Both the position numbers and the translations under genes were made by a program. The notes under the pieces are model-generated. The model had not been told where the DNA came from, made no database searches, and saw nothing but the letters and a program-made list of their open reading frames with translations. Below are positions 21,346-29,362 of a stretch of DNA of 64,000 nt, piece by piece; the first letter of the stretch is position 1, and every line of letters starts with the position of its first letter. Origin of the DNA: Bacillus paralicheniformis (GTDB taxonomy: Bacteria > Bacillota > Bacilli > Bacillales > Bacillaceae); the NCBI RefSeq assembly GCF_001042485.2, contig NZ_LBMN02000005.1, positions 1 through 64,000 of the forward strand, read 5' to 3'.

Positions 21346-21546
21346 TTGTCTAAATTTTTAGAGAAGCGAAGAAATAAAGCTATCTTAATTATTTATTTTA
21401 TTTTTATATTTTGCATTACTGTGTCTACTTTAGCGGTACCCGTTGAGTGGAAAGGGAAGTTATTTTTGTTTTGTTTTAATACTCTTTCAGCCACTGGGTT
21501 CACTTTTATTATTTACATTGTTATGAATAAAATAATGAAAGACTAG
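21346..21546 (+). CDS. Membrane protein, immunity-array family C, single-unit copy 1
   Basis: 66 residues with two hydrophobic helices, opening MSKFLEKRRNKAILIIYF and ending NKIMKD. It matches the first half of the 148-residue proteins at 25153 and 26037, which appear to be tandem duplications of this unit. TTG start 21346, two bases after the previous stop, with GAGGTG five bases upstream. It may be a functional one-unit protein or a truncated copy. Confidence 0.65.
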   Translation: MSKFLEKRRNKAILIIYFIFIFCITVSTLAVPVEWKGKLFLFCFNTLSATGFTFIIYIVMNKIMKD

Positions 21547-21683
21547 TTTAACAAACATCCCTTTCTCCAGGAATGCCTTTCATATAAAAATTAAAATCAA
21601 AAGTGGCTTTACATCTAGAAATCCCCGTCAATATTCAATAGCCGAAAAAAAGCTGAGATAACCTGCAATATCGTACAAATACC

Positions 21684-21850
21684 AGAGCCATATGGGAGCC
21701 ACTGAAGTTGTATGTTCTTTTTGTTATCTTGTATTATCCCAAGAACCCAATTACGTTTTGTTCTGTTATAACTTTTTATGTATCACCGCGTCTTTATTAA
21801 TTTACGTGATTGTGATTTTAAGTATGGCTACATTACCTTATCGTTTTCCA
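21684..21850 (+). pseudogene. Fragment of a family D polytopic membrane protein gene
   Basis: About 165 bases resemble the middle of the gene at 23337 (its region about 23600-23772). The translated match is MGATEVVCSFCYLVLSQE versus MGVAGAVCSFCYFVLSQE, continuing through VILSMA. The rest of the gene is missing and the frame is disrupted after LSMA, so this is a remnant. Confidence 0.75.
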
Positions 21851-21851
21851 A

Positions 21852-21940
21852 AAATGATGATATTGATTCGTTAGGTAAAGATATCAGCGGCAAAAAACAA
21901 CCTTGACGTCGTTAAAAAAATCGAAAGCATGAACAAAAAT
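21852..21940 (+). repeat. Recombination scar joining pieces of the DUF5082 and DUF5344 partner genes
   Basis: Bases 21852-21888 match 18969-19005 of the DUF5082 gene (ATGATGA, ATTGATTC, TAGGTAA, GATATCAGC). Bases from there to about 21940 match 19172-19231 of the DUF5344 gene (ACCTTGACGTCGT, ATCGAAAGCATGAACAAA). The junction is GATATCAGC, which occurs in both parent genes, so the scar looks like a deletion between short direct repeats in a former second copy of the partner genes. Confidence 0.8.
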
Positions 21941-21986
21941 TCGACTTAAATCTATCAAAAAATGGTTTGGTTAAACAGGAGGGAGT

Positions 21987-22328
21987 ATGACACCCGAAAT
22001 TTTCGTCGAATATTCAGAGTACCTATTATGCGCTATTTTAGGTGCTCAATTTGGTTACGGGTTGCTATTGCTAATTCTCGGAAATCTAATAGTAAATAAT
22101 TACGAACGTGGAACATTTGAAACGCCTTCAAATTTGTTCAAAAAAACTGTTAATTTTTATACAAGACTCTTTTTCGGTGCTAGTTATTTTGTATATAAAC
22201 GGCTTTACAAATATAACTGGTTCCTGAGAAAACTATATTACGCCCTTTATCTTCTGGGAAGCGGAATTCTAAGTATCATCATCTTTTATATTTTATCTTT
22301 TATTCTCCACTTCATTTTCAGGGTTTAA
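21987..22328 (+). CDS. Membrane protein, immunity-array family E, copy 1
   Basis: 113 residues with about three hydrophobic segments. It opens MTPEIFVEYSEYLLCAI, and the C-terminal half carries SYFVYKRLYKYNWFLRKLYY and GILSIIIFYILSF. It is very similar to the protein at 25670, especially over the last 55 residues, at DNA level as well. The ATG follows AGGAGG closely. Candidate immunity or accessory protein of the LXG locus; no biochemical function is known to me. Confidence 0.68.
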   Translation: MTPEIFVEYSEYLLCAILGAQFGYGLLLLILGNLIVNNYERGTFETPSNLFKKTVNFYTRLFFGASYFVYKRLYKYNWFLRKLYYALYLLGSGILSIIIFYILSFILHFIFRV

Positions 22329-22343
22329 TTTTTTTACAAGGAT

Positions 22344-23161
22344 GTGAAAACAATAAAACATCTCATCACATGTACATCTGAAGAACTAGCAATACTCGTC
22401 ACGCTATGCGATTATCCGGATTTAGCCAAAAGTATTGCAGAGGCATCTTTAGGAAAAAATTAAGAAAAGAATGGGATGCAATTGCAGTCAGCCGCAACCA
22501 TCAATCAGCTTATTTTAAAACAATACTGGAATGAAGAAAAAAGCGCAAAGGATGAAAATCCTCTAACTGAAGATGAAAAAGTTCATCGTCTCCTACGTAA
22601 ATTCGGAATAAATGATCCGCTGTTCCAGTTTTGACAATCAAAACACTTTAATGCTTCACCATTTTGAAAATGAAACATGGCTTTTCCATATGATGACCGT
22701 GACATCATACATGAATTTGCGTATGCCGACGAGCAGGAAATCGCCGAGTTTATTAAAGACTATTATTACTTTTCAGCTCACGAAGAGCATGTCCCTTTAA
22801 AACTGCGCCTTTCAGATAAGTGCTTGATTGGTTGAGTAATAAAACATGACAGAAAAGGTCCGGAAAAGAAAGTTCTTTTTCACCGGAGGAAGAACATAGC
22901 TTTAATCAACTGATAGCCGATCTTGAAGCTAACCAATGGCCGCTAAACAATAACAATATCTCACATATTTACATCCCAAGCTTAAACGATGGACCATTTT
23001 TGCAAAACATCGTCTTCTTTATTCCTTCTGCTCAAGGCGTCTGGGTTGCTCAATATGATGAACACAATGAAAAACCTGTACATATTTCATTAAAGACAAT
23101 TGAACAATGGTATGAATTATTAAAAGGGCTGGAGTATACGGTATCGTTTAAAAATACATAA
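22344..23161 (+). pseudogene. Decayed gene of about 250 codons with several frameshifts
   Basis: A GTG start at 22344 with AAGGA upstream reads VKTIKHLITCTSEELAILV before a stop after LGKN. Reading continues in shifted frames with coherent protein-like segments: RKEWDAIAVSRNHQSAYFKT, DENPLTEDEKVHRLLRKFGI, DRDIIHEFAYADEQEIAEFI, then an intact 3' part (SFSPEEEHSFNQLIADLEAN to LEYTVSFKNT) ending TAA 23159-23161. At least four frame changes are needed. The intact family is not recognised; its position suggests a type VII secretion accessory or immunity gene. Confidence 0.65.
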
Positions 23162-23336
23162 TTATTGATTTCACAAATGAATAAATTTCAAAGCATCTCA
23201 TTCGGGATGCTTTCTCTTAAGCTAATTTTCAAATTCGGAGCCCTGACAAATTTTATTTTATAGCTTTCATCAGCCGAAATACACGATCCGAATGGTCTGT
23301 TCTTTCACATCAATTGATAAAAGGCAGGTGAACACC

Positions 23337-24110
23337 TTGCTGAAATTAAAAGGAAATCCTAAATACAGGAATTTACCTTCCCGCATCATAACCCATTTAG
23401 CATCTAAAAGCTGTGATAAAGATGCTAAGTTAAACATGCTGTGGATGATTTTATTTACTGATTTAATGTGCGGCGTGCTGATCATAGCGATAGGGGAAAC
23501 ATTTTTCACGGCTATATCATTACCTTTTATGACGGGTATTAACATATGGACAGTCATTGTCCTGTTTTTAAAACAGAGTGATCGGAATGATTTGCATTTC
23601 ACCATATATATGGGGGTAGCTGGCGCTGTATGTTCTTTTTGTTATTTTGTCTTATCACAAGAACTAGTTTACGTTTTGCTCGGTTATGACCTTGTATTTA
23701 TCATCACGTCTTCATTTGTTTATGTTGTTGTGATTTTAAGTATGGTTCTACATTACCTTATCATTTTCCCAAACTATAAAAAAAAGACAGACAGTACGAC
23801 TTTGGTAAACTGCTTGTGTTTATTTGGAATAGTCGCTTACATTGCGGCGTTTTTCTTCCTGCATTATTTTGAAGGCGGAGCTACCTATTTTATGAGTTAT
23901 ACCTTTTTGGCATTTACTTTCTTTTTTTCTTTTATGGGGGTTAAATTCATTCATAAATTCTTTTTTATCAAAGCCAATCAAGACTTGATCGATAGACGTT
24001 TTAAAAATGGAACATACAGCCCGCGACCGAAAATCATGACCACCGAACAGAGCAATCGCCGGAACACAAACATGATTGATTTACGAAAAAAAAAAACAGA
24101 TCACAGCTAG
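23337..24110 (+). CDS. Six-helix membrane protein, immunity-array family D, copy 1
   Basis: 257 residues. Start TTG 23337, six bases after AGGTG, chosen because the paralog at 24452 starts at the same point (MLKLK). Six hydrophobic segments, then the conserved motif GVKFIHKFFFIKANQDLI and a basic C-terminal tail of about 38 residues absent from the paralog. It resembles in plan the polytopic immunity proteins that protect against membrane-depolarising LXG toxins (such as TsaI/DUF443); homology to that family is not shown here. Confidence 0.7.
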   Translation: MLKLKGNPKYRNLPSRIITHLASKSCDKDAKLNMLWMILFTDLMCGVLIIAIGETFFTAISLPFMTGINIWTVIVLFLKQSDRNDLHFTIYMGVAGAVCSFCYFVLSQELVYVLLGYDLVFIITSSFVYVVVILSMVLHYLIIFPNYKKKTDSTTLVNCLCLFGIVAYIAAFFFLHYFEGGATYFMSYTFLAFTFFFSFMGVKFIHKFFFIKANQDLIDRRFKNGTYSPRPKIMTTEQSNRRNTNMIDLRKKKTDHS

Positions 24111-24176
24111 CTACAATTGTATTCCTTTGCTTTTCAAGAGATAAGTATCGTTTGACCAAGAAAAAGGAGCTTTTTG

Positions 24177-24434
24177 ATGAAACACGAAAAAAATGTTCTA
24201 TACAAAAAAATAAATGAAGCGATGATCATCTTCATGATTTTATTCCCTGTAGTTGGTATCTTTTTTGTCATCATGACAATATGGGCGTTAGGAGAACAAG
24301 CCCCGTCAGAAATTCCCTTGGTTGTTTCAGTTTTCAGCTTATTTTATTTCGTTCTTCCATTTCTTTTGCATATCTACAGAAAAAAAGTCTGGCTGAAAAA
24401 ATACATGCAGAATTATAAAAATTCAGAGGGATAA
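24177..24434 (+). CDS. Two-helix membrane protein, immunity-array family A, copy 2
   Basis: 85 residues, two hydrophobic helices and the basic motif HIYRKKVWLKK, paralogous to the gene at 20772 just after the toxin. ATG 24177 lies seven bases after AAGGAG; a TTG three bases upstream is in frame but worse spaced. It is followed 17 bases later by family D copy 2. Confidence 0.68.
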   Translation: MKHEKNVLYKKINEAMIIFMILFPVVGIFFVIMTIWALGEQAPSEIPLVVSVFSLFYFVLPFLLHIYRKKVWLKKYMQNYKNSEG

Positions 24435-24451
24435 GCGGAGGAAAGTAAGTT

Positions 24452-25132
24452 TTGCTGAAATTAAAAGAAACAGTTGCATACAAAGATTTACCTACCAATA
24501 TTCAGTCTCATTTGACAGCTCCCATCAGCCGGGAAACGAAATGGGGAATGGCGTGTTTTATCGTGTTGATGCTGGATATTTTAAGCATATTACCTGTGCT
24601 GGTGAACAAAGTAGATTTTTTCACATTCGCCGCTGTTCCTGTTGCTATCCTGATCAATATATGGATGATCATCATGAATACCAAAAGCATGACCGGATAT
24701 CATCATCACCTTCAATATGTTCGCTTTATGGGCGTATCATTCAGCGGTACGTCATATTGCCAGTTGATCACAGCGCAAAAAATGATGGTTTCTGCTATCG
24801 GTTTTCATGTACCGCTGATCAGTCTGTCATTATTCATTTATGCCGCCGTTATTTTCCTCATCATTCGGTATTATTTGGTTGTTTTCCCTGATTCTAAAAA
24901 AGGCAAAAGGGAGACAGCAGCTCCGACAAGGATGCTCCTGGCAGCTGTTCCGGCAGGCGGTTTTGTAATAAGTCATGCCGTTTTGCGAGTTTCCGAGTCT
25001 GCCGTTTATTTGTTGATGAGTACCGTCTATCTGCTTATGGCTTGTTTATTTTCTATGATGGGGGTCAAATTCATCCACAAATACTTCTTCATCAAAGCGA
25101 ATCAAGATATCATCAGACAGCATAGGATTTAA
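24452..25132 (+). CDS. Six-helix membrane protein, immunity-array family D, copy 2
   Basis: 226 residues, about six hydrophobic segments. TTG start 24452 after GGAGG. It shares the opening MLKLK, the YKDLPTNIQSHL region and the C-terminal motif GVKFIHKYFFIKANQDII with the copy at 23337; the middle is diverged, and the C-terminal tail is shorter. Divergence between copies is what one expects if each recognises a different toxin variant (inference). Confidence 0.7.
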   Translation: MLKLKETVAYKDLPTNIQSHLTAPISRETKWGMACFIVLMLDILSILPVLVNKVDFFTFAAVPVAILINIWMIIMNTKSMTGYHHHLQYVRFMGVSFSGTSYCQLITAQKMMVSAIGFHVPLISLSLFIYAAVIFLIIRYYLVVFPDSKKGKRETAAPTRMLLAAVPAGGFVISHAVLRVSESAVYLLMSTVYLLMACLFSMMGVKFIHKYFFIKANQDIIRQHRI

Positions 25133-25152
25133 GGCACAAGGAGAGGTCATGT

Positions 25153-25599
25153 TTGAAAGGCAGAAATAAAATCATTCTCTCAGTTTATTCCCTACTTGCA
25201 GCAATCATTATTTTGACCGGCCTTGTCAAACCTTCAATGAACTGGAAGGAAAAGCTTGCCGTCATCGGCTTTATGTTCGTTTCAATTTCTTTATTCGCCT
25301 TCATCACTTATGTGTTCATAAATAAGCCGAAGAAAGATCAAAGCGCGCCCCGATGCAACATCGTCGCGAAAATCTTTTGGAAGAAATACAGAAAACCGTT
25401 CATGCTCTCTTTCTACTTCGTCGGCATCCTGATTGTGGGAACATCCGTGTTTTTCATGCCCGAACTCTCACTCGCTTGGAAATCCGGCGTGTTTGCAATT
25501 TTGTTTGCCGTGATATCTGGCGGCTTTTTTACTGTTTATCAAACGGCGAATCAAATGCTGAACCGGTCTTGTTTGGAAAGAATGCCTGACGAAGAATGA
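25153..25599 (+). CDS. Four-helix membrane protein, immunity-array family C, copy 2
   Basis: 148 residues built from two similar two-helix units, (R)NKIILSVYSLL... and (R)KPFMLSFYFVG.... It starts with TTG 25153, six bases after GAGAGG; an out-of-frame ATG at 25149 leads nowhere. It is similar to the gene at 26037 and, in its first half, to the 66-residue protein at 21346. C-terminal tail CLERMPDEE. Confidence 0.68.
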   Translation: MKGRNKIILSVYSLLAAIIILTGLVKPSMNWKEKLAVIGFMFVSISLFAFITYVFINKPKKDQSAPRCNIVAKIFWKKYRKPFMLSFYFVGILIVGTSVFFMPELSLAWKSGVFAILFAVISGGFFTVYQTANQMLNRSCLERMPDEE

Positions 25600-25669
25600 G
25601 AAGCTTTTTTTAGCAGAAAAAAAGTTTTGTTAAAAAACGCTGGAGTCCGCCATTCATAAAGGAGTAATG

Positions 25670-26011
25670 ATGTCACCAGAAACTTTTGTTGAATATACCG
25701 AATATTTCATCGCCGGTATGTTGGCCGCTCATTTCGCTTACAGTTTGGGTTTTTTAATCATTGCGAGTCACATGATCATTGAATATGAAAAAATGGTCTT
25801 TTTAAAACCTGAAAAATGGTCCCATAAAATCACAAATACATTCGTTTTTCTTCTTGTCGGAACCGGTTACTTTGTTTACAAACGGCTATTAAAATACAAC
25901 TGGTTCCTGAGAAAACTGTATTTCGCCCTCTATCTTCTGGGCAGAGGCATTTTAAGCATCATCATCTTTTATATTTTTTCTTTTCTGATCCATCTCATTT
26001 TCAGCGTTTAA
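25670..26011 (+). CDS. Membrane protein, immunity-array family E, copy 2
   Basis: 113 residues, the same length as its paralog at 21987, with the conserved GYFVYKRLLKYNWFLRKLYF and FYIFSFLIHLIFSV. ATG 25670 is preferred over ATG 25667 because the AAAGGAG site leaves 5 rather than 2 bases. Three hydrophobic segments. The near-identity of the 3' half with copy 1, against a diverged 5' half, suggests recent duplication or gene conversion. Confidence 0.68.
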   Translation: MSPETFVEYTEYFIAGMLAAHFAYSLGFLIIASHMIIEYEKMVFLKPEKWSHKITNTFVFLLVGTGYFVYKRLLKYNWFLRKLYFALYLLGRGILSIIIFYIFSFLIHLIFSV

Positions 26012-26036
26012 ATCATTTACGATTGGAGAGATCCGA

Positions 26037-26483
26037 ATGTCTAAATTTCTACAAAAACCAAGAAACAAAGCTATCTTATCCGTCTACCTGTTTTTCGTAT
26101 GCGGCTCCGTTCTCAGCTCTGTTCTGAATCCGGTGATGAGTCTGGGAGAAAAGCTGTTTATCCTCTGTTTTAATATTTTCTCGGCAACTTTATTCGCATT
26201 TCTCATTTATGTGCTGCTAAATAAACTGATGAAAGATGAAGACCGCAAACATCCGGCAGACCCCGAAAGAAACGGGATTAATCAAGTGATTTGGAAAAAA
26301 TACAAAAAGCCGCTGATCCTGTTTGTTTATTTTGGCGGCGTGTTTTCCGTCTGCGCTGTTATTATTCCCATGTCGATATATACCGTTGCTGAAAAGCTCG
26401 TGATCCTTTCGATCGCGATTATTATCATTACAATTGGCTGTATTTTGGCTTATAAAGTGACGAATAAAATGTTGCAGAAATGA
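26037..26483 (+). CDS. Four-helix membrane protein, immunity-array family C, copy 3
   Basis: 148 residues, two repeated two-helix units. Each unit has an EKL(F/V)IL motif near its middle and ends with NK(L/M). The opening MSKFLQKPRNKAILSVY is nearly the same as in the 66-residue protein at 21346. ATG 26037 follows GGAGAG. It is the last gene of the LXG array, closed by a bidirectional terminator. Confidence 0.7.
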   Translation: MSKFLQKPRNKAILSVYLFFVCGSVLSSVLNPVMSLGEKLFILCFNIFSATLFAFLIYVLLNKLMKDEDRKHPADPERNGINQVIWKKYKKPLILFVYFGGVFSVCAVIIPMSIYTVAEKLVILSIAIIIITIGCILAYKVTNKMLQK

Positions 26484-26485
26484 AG

Positions 26486-26515
26486 AAAAGGACTATGAAT
26501 CGCCATAGTCCTTTT
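26486..26515. terminator. Bidirectional terminator closing the LXG array and yclD
   Basis: A 12-bp stem AAAAGGACTATG / CATAGTCCTTTT with a 6-base loop lies between convergent stops at 26483 and 26518. T-runs are part of the stem ends on both strands. Confidence 0.85.
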
Positions 26516-26517
26516 CA

Positions 26518-26973
26518 TCATTTCCTTAATTCCCCCAGCGTCTCTTCCCACCGCCGCAAAACCGCCGCTTCATCCTTCAGCTCAATCTGAACGCCGGAGA
26601 TGATATCGGCGTATTTTGCGATATCTTCCCGGGCCGCTTCGACGGTGCCGGCGAAGCGCGCTCTCGGGTGTTTGGCGTCTTTTAATTCGGGCAGTTTCTT
26701 TAAAGACAGCCGCACATAATGTGCTTTGCCTTTCCAGCAAGTGACGAAGAGCGCCCGGCCTGTTCTCGCGATGTTCGAGGTTGTCGTTGTGCCTTGCCAG
26801 AGAGCCAGGCGGATGTCGGTTTTGTTCAAGGCGAGGATTTCGCCGGCGCTGATCATCGCTGTGTGCGGCCAGCCTTCTTCTGTGACGGTCTGGAGCATCA
26901 TCGCTTCGCGCCGCTTTCCGGCGAGTTTCTCTCCGTTTAACAGCTGAAATAATTCGTTTGATAGCTGAGCCAT
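26518..26973 (-). CDS. yclD: Pyridoxamine 5'-phosphate oxidase-like FMN-binding protein
   Basis: 151 residues with the split-barrel FMN-binding fold: PHTAMISAGEILALNKTDIR and LALWQGTTTTSNIARTGRAL are typical. The ATG is preceded by GGGAGG. Last gene of the bsdBCD operon, 15 bases after bsdD, the same order as yclD in B. subtilis. Its role in phenolic acid metabolism is not established; a flavin-dependent or flavin-storage function is possible. Confidence 0.83.
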   Translation of the reverse strand: MAQLSNELFQLLNGEKLAGKRREAMMLQTVTEEGWPHTAMISAGEILALNKTDIRLALWQGTTTTSNIARTGRALFVTCWKGKAHYVRLSLKKLPELKDAKHPRARFAGTVEAAREDIAKYADIISGVQIELKDEAAVLRRWEETLGELRK

Positions 26974-26988
26974 GCCGGATGCCTCCCT

Positions 26989-27216
26989 TTAGATTTTCCG
27001 ATCTGGAACCGCTGGCACTTGTACGGCTGTTTCGACTTCAGAAGGGTCGATTTTAAAGGCCGGATTGTATTTTTCAGGATTTGTGATCGTCTCCGGCTCC
27101 GATGATCTCCAAGTGAAAAAGCAGTGCTGACATTGATAAACTTCCCAGGCTCCTTCAACGGGTGACTTGCTGACGGTTTCCGCTTTTTTTAATTCGCAGC
27201 GCGGACATGTATGCAT
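26989..27216 (-). CDS. bsdD: Phenolic acid decarboxylase subunit D
   Basis: 75 residues. Two cysteine pairs (CPRC near the N-terminus and CQHC at about 33-36) form a small zinc-ribbon-like element, followed by FTWRSSEPETITNPEKYNP, characteristic of BsdD/VdcD. It is the small third subunit of the non-oxidative vanillate/4-hydroxybenzoate decarboxylase. ATG with GGAGAG upstream; it lies 19 bases after bsdC. Confidence 0.92.
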   Translation of the reverse strand: MHTCPRCELKKAETVSKSPVEGAWEVYQCQHCFFTWRSSEPETITNPEKYNPAFKIDPSEVETAVQVPAVPDRKI

Positions 27217-27235
27217 GATGAAACACTCTCCTCTT

Positions 27236-28657
27236 TTATTGATTTAGCAGATTCATTAGTTTCGCTTCCCACTCTTTCGTTCCTATAGGGGAATCGAGCG
27301 GTTGTGAATAGTGTCCTCTTGTTTCCGGGGCCACAGGTGTTGTCGCGTCCAAGATCATTTTGTGGGTGATTCCCGCCGGTTCAGAACCCGGGTCAAGCGC
27401 CAGAACGGATAAATCCGGGATAATGACTGCATCGTGTTTTGGATGCATTTTCGTTGAAATGGCCCACATCACTTGCGGGAGATTAAACGGATCGACGTCT
27501 TCGTCAACGAGGATCACCATTTTGCAGTAGCCGAGGCCGTGCGGCGTCGTCAGCGCGCGCATACCGACAGCTTTGGCGAATCCGCCGTAGCGGCTTTTCG
27601 TTGAGACAATGGCGATCAAGCCGTGTGTATACATCGCGTTTACCGCGACAATTTCATTCGGATAGGCCTCTTTTAGCTGCTGGTAAAGCGGCACACATGT
27701 ATTAATGCCGACCATGTAGTCAACCTCAGTCCAAGGCATGCCTAAATAGAGGTGTTCAAAAATCGGGTTGTTGCGGTGGCAGACGCGCTTGATTTTGATG
27801 ATCGGCATGCTTCTTCCGCCTGAATAGTGGCCGGTAAACTCGCCGAACGGGCCTTCATACTCGCGTTCGCCCGCCAGGATCTCACCTTCGAGAACCACTT
27901 CCGCGCCCCATGGGATATCTAAGTTAGACAGTTTTGATTTGACGATTTTATAAGGTTCACCTTGCAAGGCCCCTGCCATTTCGTATTCTGATTGATCGTA
28001 TAAGAGCGGTGTGGATGCCGCCGTTGCAATGACCGGTTCGCAGCCGAGCGCAATCGTGACAGGCAGGTTTTCGCCGCGCTCTTCAGCCTGACGCAGGTGG
28101 ATTGCAATATCATGCTGCGGGACGGGCTGAATGCCGAGACGGTCTTTTCCTTTTACCTGCAGTCTGTACATGCCGACGTTTTGTTTGCCGAAGTGTTCCG
28201 GATCCTCGACATCTCTGGAAATGACGCATGCCTTGTCTAAATAAAAGCCGCCGTCGCCCTGATTGATGCGGAAGAGCGGCAGAATGTCAAACAGGTTGAT
28301 GTCTTCTGTGATGTCATTTTCGTGAAACGGCGCTGTCTCCTCTCTTTGCACTTTTACAGGAAATTGATCATAGCGGCGTGCGAATTCAAAGAACTGTTCT
28401 TTGACCGGCGTGTCTTTCGGAAGGCCGAGCATTAACGCGTGGTTCGGCCAGGAGCCGATGACATTCAGGGCGATTTGGGCATTGTTATAGCCGTAAATGT
28501 TGTTGAATAAAAGAGCGGGTGATTTGTCTCCGAGGTTATTGGCGGCGCGTGCAGCGGCACCCAAATCGGGTTCCGGCTTCACCTCTTCCTGAACTTCAAG
28601 AAGCTGTCCTTCTTTTTTCAGCGTGTTTAAAAAATCTCTAAAATCTTGATAAGCCAT
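27236..28657 (-). CDS. bsdC: Phenolic acid decarboxylase subunit C (UbiD family)
   Basis: 473 residues, UbiD-type prenylated-FMN-dependent decarboxylase that removes the carboxylate from vanillate and 4-hydroxybenzoate. Family features seen: ITIALGCEPVIATAAS, GPFGEFTGHYSGGRSMPI (with the Glu/Arg residues of the active site), and VDEDVDPFNLPQVMWA. The cofactor is supplied by BsdB, encoded 13 bases upstream. ATG with GGAGGATAAC upstream. Middle gene of bsdBCD. Confidence 0.95.
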   Translation of the reverse strand: MAYQDFRDFLNTLKKEGQLLEVQEEVKPEPDLGAAARAANNLGDKSPALLFNNIYGYNNAQIALNVIGSWPNHALMLGLPKDTPVKEQFFEFARRYDQFPVKVQREETAPFHENDITEDINLFDILPLFRINQGDGGFYLDKACVISRDVEDPEHFGKQNVGMYRLQVKGKDRLGIQPVPQHDIAIHLRQAEERGENLPVTIALGCEPVIATAASTPLLYDQSEYEMAGALQGEPYKIVKSKLSNLDIPWGAEVVLEGEILAGEREYEGPFGEFTGHYSGGRSMPIIKIKRVCHRNNPIFEHLYLGMPWTEVDYMVGINTCVPLYQQLKEAYPNEIVAVNAMYTHGLIAIVSTKSRYGGFAKAVGMRALTTPHGLGYCKMVILVDEDVDPFNLPQVMWAISTKMHPKHDAVIIPDLSVLALDPGSEPAGITHKMILDATTPVAPETRGHYSQPLDSPIGTKEWEAKLMNLLNQ

Positions 28658-28670
28658 TCTGTTATCCTCC

Positions 28671-29240
28671 TTATTTCTTCTGTTTCATTCCTTCCCAGCG
28701 CTTCGCTTCAGACAGATGGATTCCAAATTGGTCCAGCGTCCGGAATACGATATGGTCGACCATTTCGCTCAGATTTTGGGGATGATTATAAAAAGCCGGC
28801 ATCGGCGGCAGGATCACCGCGCCCATTTTTGTCAGCTCAAGCATGTTTTCAAGATGAATCTGGTTCAGCGGCGTCTCCCTTGTTAACAGCACAAGCTTTT
28901 TCCGTTCCTTCAGCATGACGTCCGCCGAACGGGTCAACAGGTTATCCGCCATACCGGTGCGAATGCCCGCCAACGTCTTCATGCTGCACGGTGCGACAAT
29001 CATTCCGTCCGTTTGAAAGGAACCGCTTGAAATGCGGGCCGCCTGGTCTTTGTGGGAATACGTAAAAGATGCGAGCTTTTCTACGTCTTTCATCGTATAT
29101 CCCGTTTCGTGCAGAATCGTTGCCGCTGCCCACGGAGAGATGACTAGGTGTGTCTCTGCGTCGGTTTTCTTCAGCCACTCCAGCATCCGCACGCCAAATA
29201 TCGCGCCGGTCGCGCCCGTAATTCCGACGATGATGTTCAT
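28671..29240 (-). CDS. bsdB: Flavin prenyltransferase (UbiX family), phenolic acid decarboxylase subunit B
   Basis: 189 residues. N-terminal VGITGATGAIFGVRMLEWLK is the UbiX nucleotide-binding loop; APCSMKTLAGIRTGMADNLL and ETPLNQIHLENMLELTKMGA are the conserved cofactor- and prenyl-phosphate-binding stretches. It makes prenylated FMN for BsdC. First gene of the operon, divergent from bsdA across about 120 bases. Confidence 0.95.
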   Translation of the reverse strand: MNIIVGITGATGAIFGVRMLEWLKKTDAETHLVISPWAAATILHETGYTMKDVEKLASFTYSHKDQAARISSGSFQTDGMIVAPCSMKTLAGIRTGMADNLLTRSADVMLKERKKLVLLTRETPLNQIHLENMLELTKMGAVILPPMPAFYNHPQNLSEMVDHIVFRTLDQFGIHLSEAKRWEGMKQKK

Positions 29241-29362
29241 ATGCGCCCCCCCTTTCCCTCTTGGTGCTTCAGTTAAAATGATACGCCTCTATTTACCATA
29301 TTGAAAATATCTGTTAAATCTATATATAATACTTTAAAGGTATAAAAAGGAGTGCCGAGAAA

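Noticed and set aside
21852-21940. Scar segment as a CRISPR-like or mobile-element repeat
   Set aside because: It occurs once, matches two adjacent host genes, and has no inverted ends or transposase nearby.
22612-22800. 62-codon plus-strand frame as a separate gene
   Set aside because: It is one of the out-of-frame readings of the decayed gene 22344-23161; the neighbouring frame gives a more coherent protein segment.
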